Assembly: GCA_050157065.1 (NCBI GenBank)
Contig: CP189573.1
Strand: one strand, 5' to 3'
Source of the DNA: Avipropionibacterium sp050157065
GTDB lineage: Bacteria; Actinomycetota; Actinomycetes; Propionibacteriales; Propionibacteriaceae
DNA length: 64,000 nt
The stretch's first letter is position 1. Each line of letters begins with the position of its first letter. Below are positions 1 through 7,448 of this stretch, one piece after another. Below the pieces are notes generated by a model. That model was not told the DNA's origin and did not search any database. It saw nothing but the letters and a program-made list of their open reading frames with translations. Position numbers and translations under genes: made by a program.

Positions 1-76
1 CGACCCCGAAGATGTAGGTGAGTGCCACCTCGAGGCGCTTGTCGCGCGGGAGGTCGACACCGATGAGACGTGCCAT
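1..76 (-). CDS. rpsM: 30S ribosomal protein S13, N-terminal fragment
   Basis: The first 25 codons of S13 are present; the gene runs off the left edge. The start reads MARLIGVDLPRDKR, the invariant opening of S13, which sits in the head of the 30S subunit and contacts P-site tRNA and the S19 tail. It follows infA and rpmJ on the same strand, the usual order ahead of rpsK, rpsD, rpoA and rplQ. The ATG start is set by family alignment. Confidence 0.95.
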   Translation of the reverse strand, partial: MARLIGVDLPRDKRLEVALTYIFGV

Positions 77-198
77 GGTGAACCTTTCGGCTGTCGTCGG
101 TCTGGGGCGTGCAGCGTCCCGGCCTGGCGAGCCGGGCCCCGGCCGACGGTCCGGGGGTGGAACCGGGAGCTGGTCCCGGCGTGCTGTCACACTGTGCG

Positions 199-217
199 CC
201 CGGGACGGTGTCCCGGG
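199..217 (-). promoter_or_regulatory. Perfect hairpin in the rpmJ-rpsM gap
   Basis: CCCGGGAC and GTCCCGGG form a perfect 8-bp stem around a 3-nt loop, in the 196-bp gap between rpmJ and rpsM. The gap is unusually long for this operon. No T-run follows, so it may be a processing or attenuation hairpin rather than a full terminator. Confidence 0.35.
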
Positions 218-272
218 GTGGTGGTGCGTATGGAGTTGTGGTGCGATGCAGTTGTCGTGCCCGTGTGCTCGG

Positions 273-386
273 TCAGCCCTGGCGCTGCTTGTGGCGCGGG
301 TTGGGGCAGATCACCATCACGCGACCGTGACGACGAATGACCTTGCAGTTGTCGCACATCTTCTTGACGCTCGGCTGAACCTTCAT
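273..386 (-). CDS. rpmJ: 50S ribosomal protein L36
   Basis: This 37-residue protein (starting MKVQPSVKK) is the small zinc-binding L36 of the large subunit. Two early cysteines (CDNC) and the later C and H of the tail (ICPNPRHKQRQG) form the C4-type zinc ribbon, so it is the zinc-containing C+ paralogue. It lies 120 bp downstream of infA and 196 bp upstream of rpsM on the same strand. It is too short for most gene callers' length cut-offs, but the match along the whole family is unambiguous. Confidence 0.96.
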   Translation of the reverse strand: MKVQPSVKKMCDNCKVIRRHGRVMVICPNPRHKQRQG

Positions 387-506
387 CGAGGGTCTTTCTG
401 GCTCGCGCACGAAGGTCCGCCCCAGCGGGTGGAACTCGTACTCAGTGGGTGGTGATCGAGTGGGACCCGACCGACCGGCTGGCGTGTCGAGGACAACTCG
501 ACCGGG

Positions 507-728
507 TCATCGGTGCCGGAAGACGATCCGTCCGCGGGTGAGGTCGTACGGCGAAAGCTCGACCACGACACGATCGGTGGGCAGGATGCGGATGTAGTGC
601 TGACGCATCTTGCCGCTGATCGTGGCGAGCACCTTGTGACCGTTCGTCAGCTCAACACGGAACATCGCATTGGGCAGCGCCTCGACCACGGTGCCCTCCA
701 TCTCGAGGGCCCCCTCTTTCTTCGCCAT
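507..728 (-). CDS. infA: Translation initiation factor IF-1
   Basis: A 73-residue OB-fold protein starting MAKKEGALEMEG, the normal IF-1 length. IF-1 binds the 30S A site and cooperates with IF-2 and IF-3 in start-codon selection. An in-frame upstream extension of ten codons exists, but the family start is the ATG after it. It is the first gene of an infA-rpmJ-rpsM run. In most relatives it directly follows map, but here about 17 kb of other genes lie between. A promoter candidate is seen about 60 bp upstream. Confidence 0.97.
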   Translation of the reverse strand: MAKKEGALEMEGTVVEALPNAMFRVELTNGHKVLATISGKMRQHYIRILPTDRVVVELSPYDLTRGRIVFRHR

Positions 729-788
729 GAACTCGCAATCTCCGAGGAATGTGGACATGCGTCACCCGGCACGGGTGACCGACAGGTC

Positions 789-818
789 ATGTTACGCCAC
801 CGGAAGCGCCGGACTCAA
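789..818 (-). promoter_or_regulatory. infA promoter candidate
   Basis: On the minus strand a -35-like TTGAGT is followed after 18 nt by TAACAT, which would start transcription about 55 nt before the infA ATG. It separates the infA operon from the upstream DUF2183 gene. This is motif recognition only. Confidence 0.5.
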
Positions 819-851
819 ATCGCCGGCCTCGGGGCGGTCCGGCCGGTCCTC

Positions 852-1979
852 TCAGACCTCGTCCACCTCGGCGAATCCGACCTGCTCGGGCGCCTGGTCG
901 GCGACCACACCGAGTTCGGCCAGCGCCAGCCCGAGCTCGCGCCCGTCGTGCCCGCCGACCACCCGGGAGCCCGCCGCGTGCCGGAACTCCGACTCCAGGG
1001 CGCCGTGGGCCAGGACGTGCTGACCGGGCGTGAGCTGCCGCAGGGCGATCGCGTGGACGTGGCCGGGGAACTCCCGGGCCAGGTCGGCGTAGATCGCCGG
1101 GTCGTGCTGTCCGTCGTCGCCGATCAGCAACCACTTGATGTTGGGGTACGCCTGGATCAGGTCGCGCAGGTTGGCGCGCTTGTGCGCCTGGCCCGACCGG
1201 AAGAAGCCGCTGTTGGTGGGGCCCCAGTCGGTCAGCAGCAGCGGCCCGGGCGGGAACCGGTGGGCGGCCAGGAAGCGCCGCAGGGTCGGCGCCACGTTCC
1301 AGGCGCCGGTGGACAGGTACACCACCGGGGCACCCGGATGCGCCCGGATCAGGTCCTGGTAGAGCACCGGCATCCCCGGCACCACCCGGCGGGCCGACTC
1401 GTGCAGCACGAAGGCGTTCCAGGCCGCCAGCATCGGCCGCGGCAGGGCGGTCACCATCACCGTGTCGTCGATGTCGGAGATGATCCCGAAGGTGGTCCCC
1501 TCGGCGACGCAGTACACCTCGGAGCGCACCACCTCGCCACTGCAACAGGTGATGGTGGCGATGTTCCAGCCGGGCTCGAGGTCGGCGTCGACGACCTGGT
1601 CGATGATGCCGGCCCGGTCCGAGACGAGGTGGTGGGTGTGGCCGCCGACCTCGACGGTCACCTCGGAGTGCGGGGCGATCACGATCGTGAAGTTGCGCCA
1701 GCCGCGGACCAGCCGCAGGTGCTCGTACGCCGGCACGTCGTCGGGGTTGCGGACGGGGGCGTCGGTGTAGACGGTCCGCGCCAGGATGCGCACCTTGGTC
1801 TCGGTGCCGTAGCTCGCGTACGGCTCCACCTTGACCCGGTGCCCGAGCCGGACCATCAGGCGGCCGATCCGGCGGTTGACCGCGTCCTCCAGCCGGGCGG
1901 CCCAGAACGGCCGGGTCGACACGCCCCCACGGGAACGCCGTCCCAGACGTCGTCGGGCAGCAGGTTGGTCGTCGCTCAC
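852..1979 (-). CDS. DUF2183 (App1-type) phosphatase-domain protein
   Basis: A 375-residue protein. The middle contains GIISDIDDTVM, the DxDxT signature of the HAD-like DUF2183/App1 domain; fungal App1 is a phosphatidate phosphatase. A later YLSTGAWN and a GDDGQHDP stretch match further HAD motifs. The first ~150 residues are a beta-rich leader typical of actinobacterial members. No signal peptide is seen. The GTG start lacks a Shine-Dalgarno, and a -10-like CAGACT ends 7 nt before it, so a leaderless message is possible; an internal GTG about 20 codons in is an alternative. The substrate here is unknown; a lipid phosphatase role is family inference. Confidence 0.8.
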   Translation of the reverse strand: MSDDQPAARRRLGRRSRGGVSTRPFWAARLEDAVNRRIGRLMVRLGHRVKVEPYASYGTETKVRILARTVYTDAPVRNPDDVPAYEHLRLVRGWRNFTIVIAPHSEVTVEVGGHTHHLVSDRAGIIDQVVDADLEPGWNIATITCCSGEVVRSEVYCVAEGTTFGIISDIDDTVMVTALPRPMLAAWNAFVLHESARRVVPGMPVLYQDLIRAHPGAPVVYLSTGAWNVAPTLRRFLAAHRFPPGPLLLTDWGPTNSGFFRSGQAHKRANLRDLIQAYPNIKWLLIGDDGQHDPAIYADLAREFPGHVHAIALRQLTPGQHVLAHGALESEFRHAAGSRVVGGHDGRELGLALAELGVVADQAPEQVGFAEVDEV

Positions 1980-2004
1980 GGAGGTCAGTCTGTCATCCTC
2001 CGAT

Positions 2005-2026
2005 GTCGGGGCTCGGCGACCCCGAC
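2005..2026 (-). terminator. Terminator after the protease-DUF1707 operon
   Basis: GTCGGGG, an 8-nt loop and CCCCGAC form a perfect 7-bp stem one nucleotide after the DUF1707 stop codon. No U-tract follows, as is common for actinobacterial terminators. Confidence 0.55.
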
Positions 2027-2027
2027 G

Positions 2028-2423
2028 TCACAGCACGACCAGCAGCACCAGGACGATGACGACCAGCAGCGCGACCGCGACCGTGCCCACCGCGTACGCG
2101 GCGACCCGGCTCCCACGCCGGTCGGTGCTCGCCAGTTCGCCCGGACGGCCCAGTTGGGCGACGATCTCGGGGGTCGGATAGGTCGGCAGCGGTGGCAGTC
2201 CGGAGACCACCGGCACCAGTTCGCCGAGGCGCCGGGCCGCGTACAGGGTGTCGAGCCGGGACCGGTAGTCCAACTCGTCGAGCGTGCCGGTGGCGTACGC
2301 CTCGTTGAGCCGTTCCCCGATCGAGGCGCGTTCCTCGTCGGTGACCGGGGCGTCAGGGGTGCTGCGGTACGGCGACGAGATCGGCAGCTCGGGCCGGTTT
2401 TCGGCACCTCCGGGGCCGGACAT
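2028..2423 (-). CDS. DUF1707 domain, C-terminal tail-anchored protein
   Basis: A 131-residue protein. Residues about 27-65 (DEERASIGERLNEAYATG to ARRLGEL) match the SHOCT-like DUF1707 helical domain found in many actinobacterial membrane proteins. The last ~20 residues are one hydrophobic helix (VALLVVIVLVLLVVL), so it is probably tail-anchored with the domain in the cytoplasm. The ATG starts one nucleotide before the stop of the upstream metalloprotease, so the two are very likely cotranscribed. An in-frame extension upstream exists but overlaps the protease gene. Molecular function is unknown. Confidence 0.8.
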   Translation of the reverse strand: MSGPGGAENRPELPISSPYRSTPDAPVTDEERASIGERLNEAYATGTLDELDYRSRLDTLYAARRLGELVPVVSGLPPLPTYPTPEIVAQLGRPGELASTDRRGSRVAAYAVGTVAVALLVVIVLVLLVVL

Positions 2424-2424
2424 C

Positions 2425-3975
2425 TCAGCGCACCTCGCTGGTCGGTGCCGCCCAGGTGTTGCAGACGCCCATCGAGGTCTGGCCCTCGCCACGTTCGTAC
2501 CACAGCAGCTTGGACTCCCCCGAGCCGTGCGTCGGGCTGCCACTGTTGGCCCACCAGTCGCGGAACTCCAGGTCGTCGCTGCTGCTCCACTCGATCGTGG
2601 TCAGGTTGCGCATCAGGATGAGCGTCCAGCAGTTGTCCTGCAGTTCGATGCGTCGGCTGATCTGCTCCAGGCTCTCCAGCTCGAGCCGGCGCGGGGTGTT
2701 GAGGATCTCCAACGTGTACTGCACGTGGTGGGTGAACTCGTGGACCGCGGTGTGCAGTGCTCCCAGCCGCACGCCCCGGTTGACGTCGTTCTTCGGGACG
2801 TAGATCGCTTCGTTGCCCGAGCAGTAGAACGGCACGATGTCCGGGTCGGCCGGGTCGGCGTCACCACACGGGGTGTCGATGACCTCGTCGAAGAAGATCA
2901 GACCCGGCATCGTGAGGTCGTATCCCGCTGCCTGGACCGCCGGTTCGTAGTGGGCGTGGACGCACTCCAGGACGCCGGTGAACCAGCCCTCCATGCTGTC
3001 GTCGGTCGGCGACCGGGGCTGTTGCAGGGTGTCGCACTCCCATGTCCCGAGCTCCTGGGCGTAGAACGGGTTCGCCACCAGCACCGGCTGGTTCGCGTAC
3101 GGCGAGCCGGACGAGGTCGACGCCGACGGGCTGCCGGAACTGCTCGTGGAGTTGGAGGGGCTCGGCGAGCGGGAGGGACTCGGGGTCGGTGAGGGGGTCG
3201 GGGTCGGGCTGGGTGAGGTCGACGTACTCGGGGTCGGTGACGGGGTCGGCGACGGCTCGAGCGCGCTGCGGATGGCGCCCACCCCGAACACGGTGCCCGC
3301 GATGATCAGCACCAAAGCCACCCCGACCACCACGACGACGACGGCGCCGCCGGGCCCACGTTGCTGCGGCGGCGGGCTCTGCCACGACTGCTGGTAGCCA
3401 CTCTGTTGGTACGGGGCCTGGTAGCCACCCTGCTGGTACGGGGCCTGGTAGCCACCCTGTTGGTACGGGGCCTGGTAGCCACCCTGTTGGTACGGCGCCT
3501 GGTAGCCACCCTGCTGGTACGGGGCCTGGTAGCCACCCTGTTGGTACGGCGCCTGGTAGCCACCCTGCTGGTACGGGGCCTGGTAGCCACCCTGCTGGTA
3601 CGGCGCCCGGTAGCCACCCTGCTGGTACGGCGCCTGGTAGCCACCCTGCTGGTACGGGGCCTGGCCCGGCTGGGAGGCCCCGGCGCCGTGGAACGCCTGC
3701 GAGGATTGCTGGCCACTCCACGACGGTGGTCGACCCCACGCCGGCTGCTGGGCCCGCCACGACGGCCCGGACTGGCCCTGGGGCCCCCACGGACCCGGCT
3801 GTCCGTGCTGCCCTGGCTCTCCCTGCTGCCCTGACTGGCCGGCGAACGAGTTCCCGGCTGCGGGCGGCTGCTGGCCCCACGGACTCTGCGGTGGCCGGTT
3901 CGGGGTTGCCTCACGGCTCCACGGGTCCGGCTGAGAGCCCGACTCGTGGGAACCCCAGGGTCCTTGGTTGCTCAT
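2425..3975 (-). CDS. Membrane-anchored neutral zinc metalloprotease, repeat-rich (YpfJ family)
   Basis: 516 residues. Residues 1-105 are Gly/Gln/Pro-rich. Residues 106-195 are ten tandem copies of the nonapeptide APYQQGGYQ. A membrane helix follows (AVVVVVVGVALVLIIAG), then a Ser/Pro/Thr linker, then the YpfJ-type catalytic domain with HEFTHHVQ (His412, Glu413, His416) and a downstream ELQ motif that normally carries the third ligand. There the usual ELQADC reads ELQDNC. The topology predicts a cytoplasmic repeat tail and an extracellular protease. Its stop lies 1 nt from the DUF1707 start and its start 1 nt after the stop of a paralogue, so the three form an operon. Substrate unknown. Confidence 0.85.
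   Translation of the reverse strand: MSNQGPWGSHESGSQPDPWSREATPNRPPQSPWGQQPPAAGNSFAGQSGQQGEPGQHGQPGPWGPQGQSGPSWRAQQPAWGRPPSWSGQQSSQAFHGAGASQPGQAPYQQGGYQAPYQQGGYRAPYQQGGYQAPYQQGGYQAPYQQGGYQAPYQQGGYQAPYQQGGYQAPYQQGGYQAPYQQGGYQAPYQQSGYQQSWQSPPPQQRGPGGAVVVVVVGVALVLIIAGTVFGVGAIRSALEPSPTPSPTPSTSTSPSPTPTPSPTPSPSRSPSPSNSTSSSGSPSASTSSGSPYANQPVLVANPFYAQELGTWECDTLQQPRSPTDDSMEGWFTGVLECVHAHYEPAVQAAGYDLTMPGLIFFDEVIDTPCGDADPADPDIVPFYCSGNEAIYVPKNDVNRGVRLGALHTAVHEFTHHVQYTLEILNTPRRLELESLEQISRRIELQDNCWTLILMRNLTTIEWSSSDDLEFRDWWANSGSPTHGSGESKLLWYERGEGQTSMGVCNTWAAPTSEVR
3391..3660 (-). repeat. Ten in-frame 27-bp tandem repeats
   Basis: Ten 27-bp units each encode A-P-Y-Q-Q-G-G-Y-Q with few changes (one R for the last Q, one S for a G). 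DNA differences are nearly all in third positions (for example ctg/ttg and ggg/ggc), which points to selection on the peptide. Copy number is likely variable between strains. Confidence 0.95.
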
Positions 3976-3976
3976 C

Positions 3977-5329
3977 TCAGGCCACCTTGTCGAGGTCGGC
4001 GACCCAGGTGTTGCACAGCGACAACTGCCCCTTGCCGCGCATCCGCTCGTACCAGTACTGGTAGGACTCCGCCTTGCCGTGCCACTCGTTCTGGTCCTCG
4101 GAGAACCAGCGCTGGAACTCCTCGTCGTCCTGCGGTCCCCACGCCGGGTTCCGGAGTTGGGTGACCTGCCCGAAGGCGAAGCACTCGGCCTGCAGTTCGA
4201 GCCGCCGCGATGCCTGCGTCTTCTCCTCCACCTGTGCCGAGTAGTAGGCCTCCAGCACCCCGATCTGCTGTTGGACGTGGTGCATGAACTCGTGGACCAT
4301 CAGGTGCAGGGCAGCCAACCGGACGTACTGGTCGTACCGGTCCACCACATCCGGATTCGCGTAGATCGTCTGGTTCGCGCCGCAGTAGAACGGCACCGTG
4401 TCGGTCTGGTTGCCGCAGGGCGTCTGGATCTCACCGCTGTGGGTGACCAGGACGGGCTTGGTCAGCGCCTGCCCGTGGCTTGCCCGGAAGGACGGCCCGA
4501 TCCGATCCATCAGGCACGCCACCAGATCGTCGTAGTAGGTCCGGAACGCCGCACCGGTCGGGGCTGCCGGATCGGCCATCGCCGGGCACTCCCAAGCGCC
4601 GAGGTCGGTGGCGTAGAACGGGTTCTCGACGAGCAGGGGGAGGTTTCCGTACGTCCCGCCGGCGCTGGAGCCACCCGGTGAGGGAGAGGTGGACAGGGTC
4701 GGCGTCGGGGTCGGGGAGGGTGTCGGAGTCGGGGTCGGGGTCGGCGTGGGTGTCGGGCTGGGGCTCGGCGACGTCATCGCCGACGGGGTCGACACCGGCG
4801 GGGCCACGGTGCCGGTACCGTTCCCGCCGAGCAGCGCCACGGTCGACACGATCCCGATGATCGAGGCGACCACGACGGCCGCGGTCACTGCGATCAGCAG
4901 CGGCCACGGCTTGCGCCGCGGCGGTGGAGACCCCAGCGGCTGGTGGGCGGGCCTGCCGACACCCGGTCCGAACGGCGAACCGCCGACCGAGCCCGGTTGG
5001 CCACCGAAGGGCGACTGCCCGTACGCCTGTTGGGTTGTCCCCTGCCCACCGAACGGCGCCTGCCCGTACGCCTGCTGCCCGTACGCCTGCTGCTGTTGCC
5101 CGTACGGCTGCTGCTGTTGCCCGTACGGCTGCTGCTGTTGCCCGTACGCCTGCTGTTGTTGCCCGTACGGCTGTGGACCGGACTGCTGCGCGCCGAACGG
5201 GGACGGCTGATCCGCACCACTCCCCTGCCACGGCTGGCCGCCGTTGCCGAACGGATTGCCCGCCGGATTGGGCTGGCTGAACTGGTTGCCGAAGGCGGAC
5301 TTGCGGGGCGCGGGGTTCGACCAGCTCAC
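3977..5329 (-). CDS. Membrane-anchored neutral zinc metalloprotease, paralogue (YpfJ family)
   Basis: 450 residues with the same layout as its downstream neighbour: a Gln/Tyr/Gly-rich N-terminal region with YGQQQQ-type repeats, one membrane helix (PLLIAVTAAVVVASIIGIVSTVALL), a long Ser/Pro/Thr linker, and a YpfJ-type catalytic domain. The zinc site is canonical: HEFMHHVQ (His346, Glu347, His350) and RLELQAECFAFG. Cysteines in the catalytic part are shared by both paralogues and could form disulfides outside the cell. It is the first gene of the protease-protease-DUF1707 operon and is divergent from the sirtuin gene. Substrate unknown. Confidence 0.87.
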   Translation of the reverse strand: MSWSNPAPRKSAFGNQFSQPNPAGNPFGNGGQPWQGSGADQPSPFGAQQSGPQPYGQQQQAYGQQQQPYGQQQQPYGQQQQAYGQQAYGQAPFGGQGTTQQAYGQSPFGGQPGSVGGSPFGPGVGRPAHQPLGSPPPRRKPWPLLIAVTAAVVVASIIGIVSTVALLGGNGTGTVAPPVSTPSAMTSPSPSPTPTPTPTPTPTPSPTPTPTLSTSPSPGGSSAGGTYGNLPLLVENPFYATDLGAWECPAMADPAAPTGAAFRTYYDDLVACLMDRIGPSFRASHGQALTKPVLVTHSGEIQTPCGNQTDTVPFYCGANQTIYANPDVVDRYDQYVRLAALHLMVHEFMHHVQQQIGVLEAYYSAQVEEKTQASRRLELQAECFAFGQVTQLRNPAWGPQDDEEFQRWFSEDQNEWHGKAESYQYWYERMRGKGQLSLCNTWVADLDKVA

Positions 5330-5522
5330 CGCTCAACCTCCTGCAACGGTCCCAGATCCTTCGGTTCGGATTCGACAAGTTCGGATTCCACAAGATGGTG
5401 GGTCCACCGCCGGGCGGGCCCCTCAGCATCGTACGTGGCGCTCGGTCCGCTGCCTCGCTCGATCGTCACAGCGCCGTGCGAATCCGGCCCGGTTTGCCCT
5501 GCGCCGTCGAATGCCGTAGGCA

Positions 5523-6323
5523 ATGGCCATGGCCAGCCCCACATCCCGTCCGGCTGCACCTTCCGAGATCGCCGACCTGGCCCGGTCGGCGAGCCGCGTC
5601 GTCGTGCTCACCGGCGCCGGCATGTCCGCCGAGAGTGGACTGCCGACCTTCCGGGAGGCCCAACAGGGCCTGTGGGCGAAGTACGACCCGATGACCCTGG
5701 CCAGCCCGGAAGCCTTTCGGGCCGAGCCCGACCTGGTGTGGGCCTGGTACGCGTGGCGCCGCGAGATGATCCAGCTGGCACTCCCCAACGCCGGACATTT
5801 CGCCCTGGTCCGCTGGGCCGAGTTGACCTCGGTCGAGATCGTGACCCAGAACGTCGACGACCTGCACGAGCGCGCGGGCAGTGACGTCCTGGCACACCTG
5901 CACGGCAGCATCGGCGCGCTGCGCTGCTTCGACTGCGACAGGCCGTTCACCGACCGGATCGACTGGCCCTCCGGGCAGGTGGAACGACTGCCCCCGCCGC
6001 GGTGCCCCGAGTGCGACGGAGCGATCCGACCCGGCATCGTGTGGTTCGACGAGCCGCTCCCCAGTGACGACCTGTCCCGGGCCGAGGCCGCGTCACTGGC
6101 CGCCGACCTGATGCTCGTCGTCGGCACGTCGGGTCTGGTCTACCCGGCCGCCGGGCTACCGGTGACCGCCCGCTACTCCGGAGTGCCCGTGGTCGAGATC
6201 AACCCGGTCGAGACGTCGCTGTCGGAGCACCTGACCCACCGGTGGCGGGTCACCGCCGCCGAAGGCCTGTCCGCACTGGTCGACGCGGTTTCCAACGAAT
6301 CGGTCACCGGCGCCGGATCCTGA
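5523..6323 (+). CDS. SIR2-family NAD-dependent protein deacylase (CobB-like)
   Basis: 266 residues. GAGMSAESGLPTFR (31-44) is the NAD-binding motif, QNVDDLH (110-115 region) is the second, and His127 in HLHGS is the catalytic base. Two CxxC pairs (CFDC at 135-138, then CPEC) bind structural zinc. Tyr76 and Arg79 in YAWRR match the Y-x-x-R pair that lets class III sirtuins accept succinyl or malonyl lysine, so desuccinylase activity is plausible. ATG codons stand at 5523 and 5529; a -10-like TAGGCA just before the first would place transcription near the second, making a leaderless mRNA possible. The GNAT gene 72 bp downstream could supply the opposing acetylation. Confidence 0.88.
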   Translation: MAMASPTSRPAAPSEIADLARSASRVVVLTGAGMSAESGLPTFREAQQGLWAKYDPMTLASPEAFRAEPDLVWAWYAWRREMIQLALPNAGHFALVRWAELTSVEIVTQNVDDLHERAGSDVLAHLHGSIGALRCFDCDRPFTDRIDWPSGQVERLPPPRCPECDGAIRPGIVWFDEPLPSDDLSRAEAASLAADLMLVVGTSGLVYPAAGLPVTARYSGVPVVEINPVETSLSEHLTHRWRVTAAEGLSALVDAVSNESVTGAGS

Positions 6324-6395
6324 TCGGCCGACGAGGGCGACGGGAGTCGTCTCGACACGCTCGACGGGCGTCGGCAGTCGTTCTACGGTGACGAG

Positions 6396-7286
6396 GTGAC
6401 ACAGCGGTACGACCTCGACCTGCAGCCCGATCGGGCACACTTCCTCGCCCGGGCCGAGGACTGGTTGGCCGGCGACCCCGTACGCAACACGATCATCACC
6501 TCGATGGCGCACCGGACCGACTCGCGGCCGATGCCCGGCAACTGGTGGCTCAGCGTCCATGATCATCAGGGCCACGTCGTCGGCGCCGGGATGCGCACCG
6601 CCCCGGGCGGCCGCCGGCCGCCGTACCTGGCGGCCATGCCGGGCCCTGCGACCAGCCTGCTGACCGAGCTGTTGCTCGCGCGCGAGGAGCTGGTCACTGC
6701 GGTGAACGGTCACGACGCCACCACCCGGCTGTTCGCCGAGCACTACGCCGCGGCCACCGGGCAGGTCGTCTCCGAACACATGCTGACCCGACTGCACGAG
6801 ATCCGGACGGTGCGGCCGCCCACCCGGCCGCCGGGCGAGCTGCGGCGGCCGACGACGGCCGAGGTCGACCTGGTGACCGACTGGCTGGCCGCCTTCACCG
6901 CCGAGGCCGATGCCCAGGGCGGCCGCTCCGAAGCCGACCGTGACCCGATCCTCCCCGCGCCGACGCGCACCGAGGTGGCCCGGCGGATCGACCTCGGCGA
7001 ACTGTGGGTGTGGTCGGACGGATCGCGCCCGGTGCACCTCACCGGATTCCGACCGCCCAGTTACGGCGTCGCCCGGATCGGCCCGGTCTACACGCCACAG
7101 GAGTTCCGTGGGCACGGGTTTGCCGGCGCAGCGGTGGCCGAGTTGTCATCGCGGTTGCTGGGCGAGGGCAGCCGAGTCTGCCTGTTCACCGACCAGGCCA
7201 ATCCGGTGTCGAACCAGCTGTACGCGAAGCTCGGGTACGAGGTGGTCACCGACACCGTCGGCCTCCACCTCGATCCGCGCAACTGA
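6396..7286 (+). CDS. GNAT-family N-acetyltransferase
   Basis: 296 residues with a C-terminal GNAT fold. IGPVYTPQEFRGHGFAGAAVAELSSRLL contains the acetyl-CoA pyrophosphate loop R-G-H-G-F-A, and ANPVSNQLYAKLGYE is the conserved C-terminal motif B. The N-terminal half is a degenerate domain typical of the longer actinobacterial GNATs. A GTG start is used. TACGGT ends 7 nt before it with a weak -35 (TCGACG, 17-nt spacer), so the message may be leaderless. It follows the sirtuin gene in the same direction and converges on the island. The substrate is unknown; lysine acetylation opposed by the neighbouring sirtuin is speculation. Confidence 0.82.
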   Translation: MTQRYDLDLQPDRAHFLARAEDWLAGDPVRNTIITSMAHRTDSRPMPGNWWLSVHDHQGHVVGAGMRTAPGGRRPPYLAAMPGPATSLLTELLLAREELVTAVNGHDATTRLFAEHYAAATGQVVSEHMLTRLHEIRTVRPPTRPPGELRRPTTAEVDLVTDWLAAFTAEADAQGGRSEADRDPILPAPTRTEVARRIDLGELWVWSDGSRPVHLTGFRPPSYGVARIGPVYTPQEFRGHGFAGAAVAELSSRLLGEGSRVCLFTDQANPVSNQLYAKLGYEVVTDTVGLHLDPRN

Positions 7287-7301
7287 GCGGGATCTTGAGC
7301 C

Positions 7302-7438
7302 GTGCTTCGTAAGGACGGTCGCCACAGCGACGTAGGTGGAGCTGACGTCCAGCAACGTCACCACAGCGCCCGTCCATACGAGAGCCGGCGTTCCCGCGGG
7401 AACGTTCCGGCCCAGCCGCACCGGATCAGTTGTTGTCG
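7302..7438. repeat. Left 137-bp direct repeat of the island
   Basis: Identical to 16518-16654 except four substitutions (about 97 percent identity). It contains the perfect 16-bp palindrome CGTTCCCGCGGGAACG (7389-7404) and ends with TCAGTTGTTGTCG, which is an orphan copy of the SPFH gene's last codons and stop on the minus strand. It lies between two convergent genes and probably serves as a bidirectional terminator. Confidence 0.93.
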
Positions 7439-7448
7439 TGGTCCGCGG

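Noticed and set aside
7305..7421. A shared peptide (MRLGRNVPAGTP and on) encoded in both 137-bp repeats
   Set aside because: Three of the four base differences change the amino acid and the two reading frames end differently, so it is not under protein selection.
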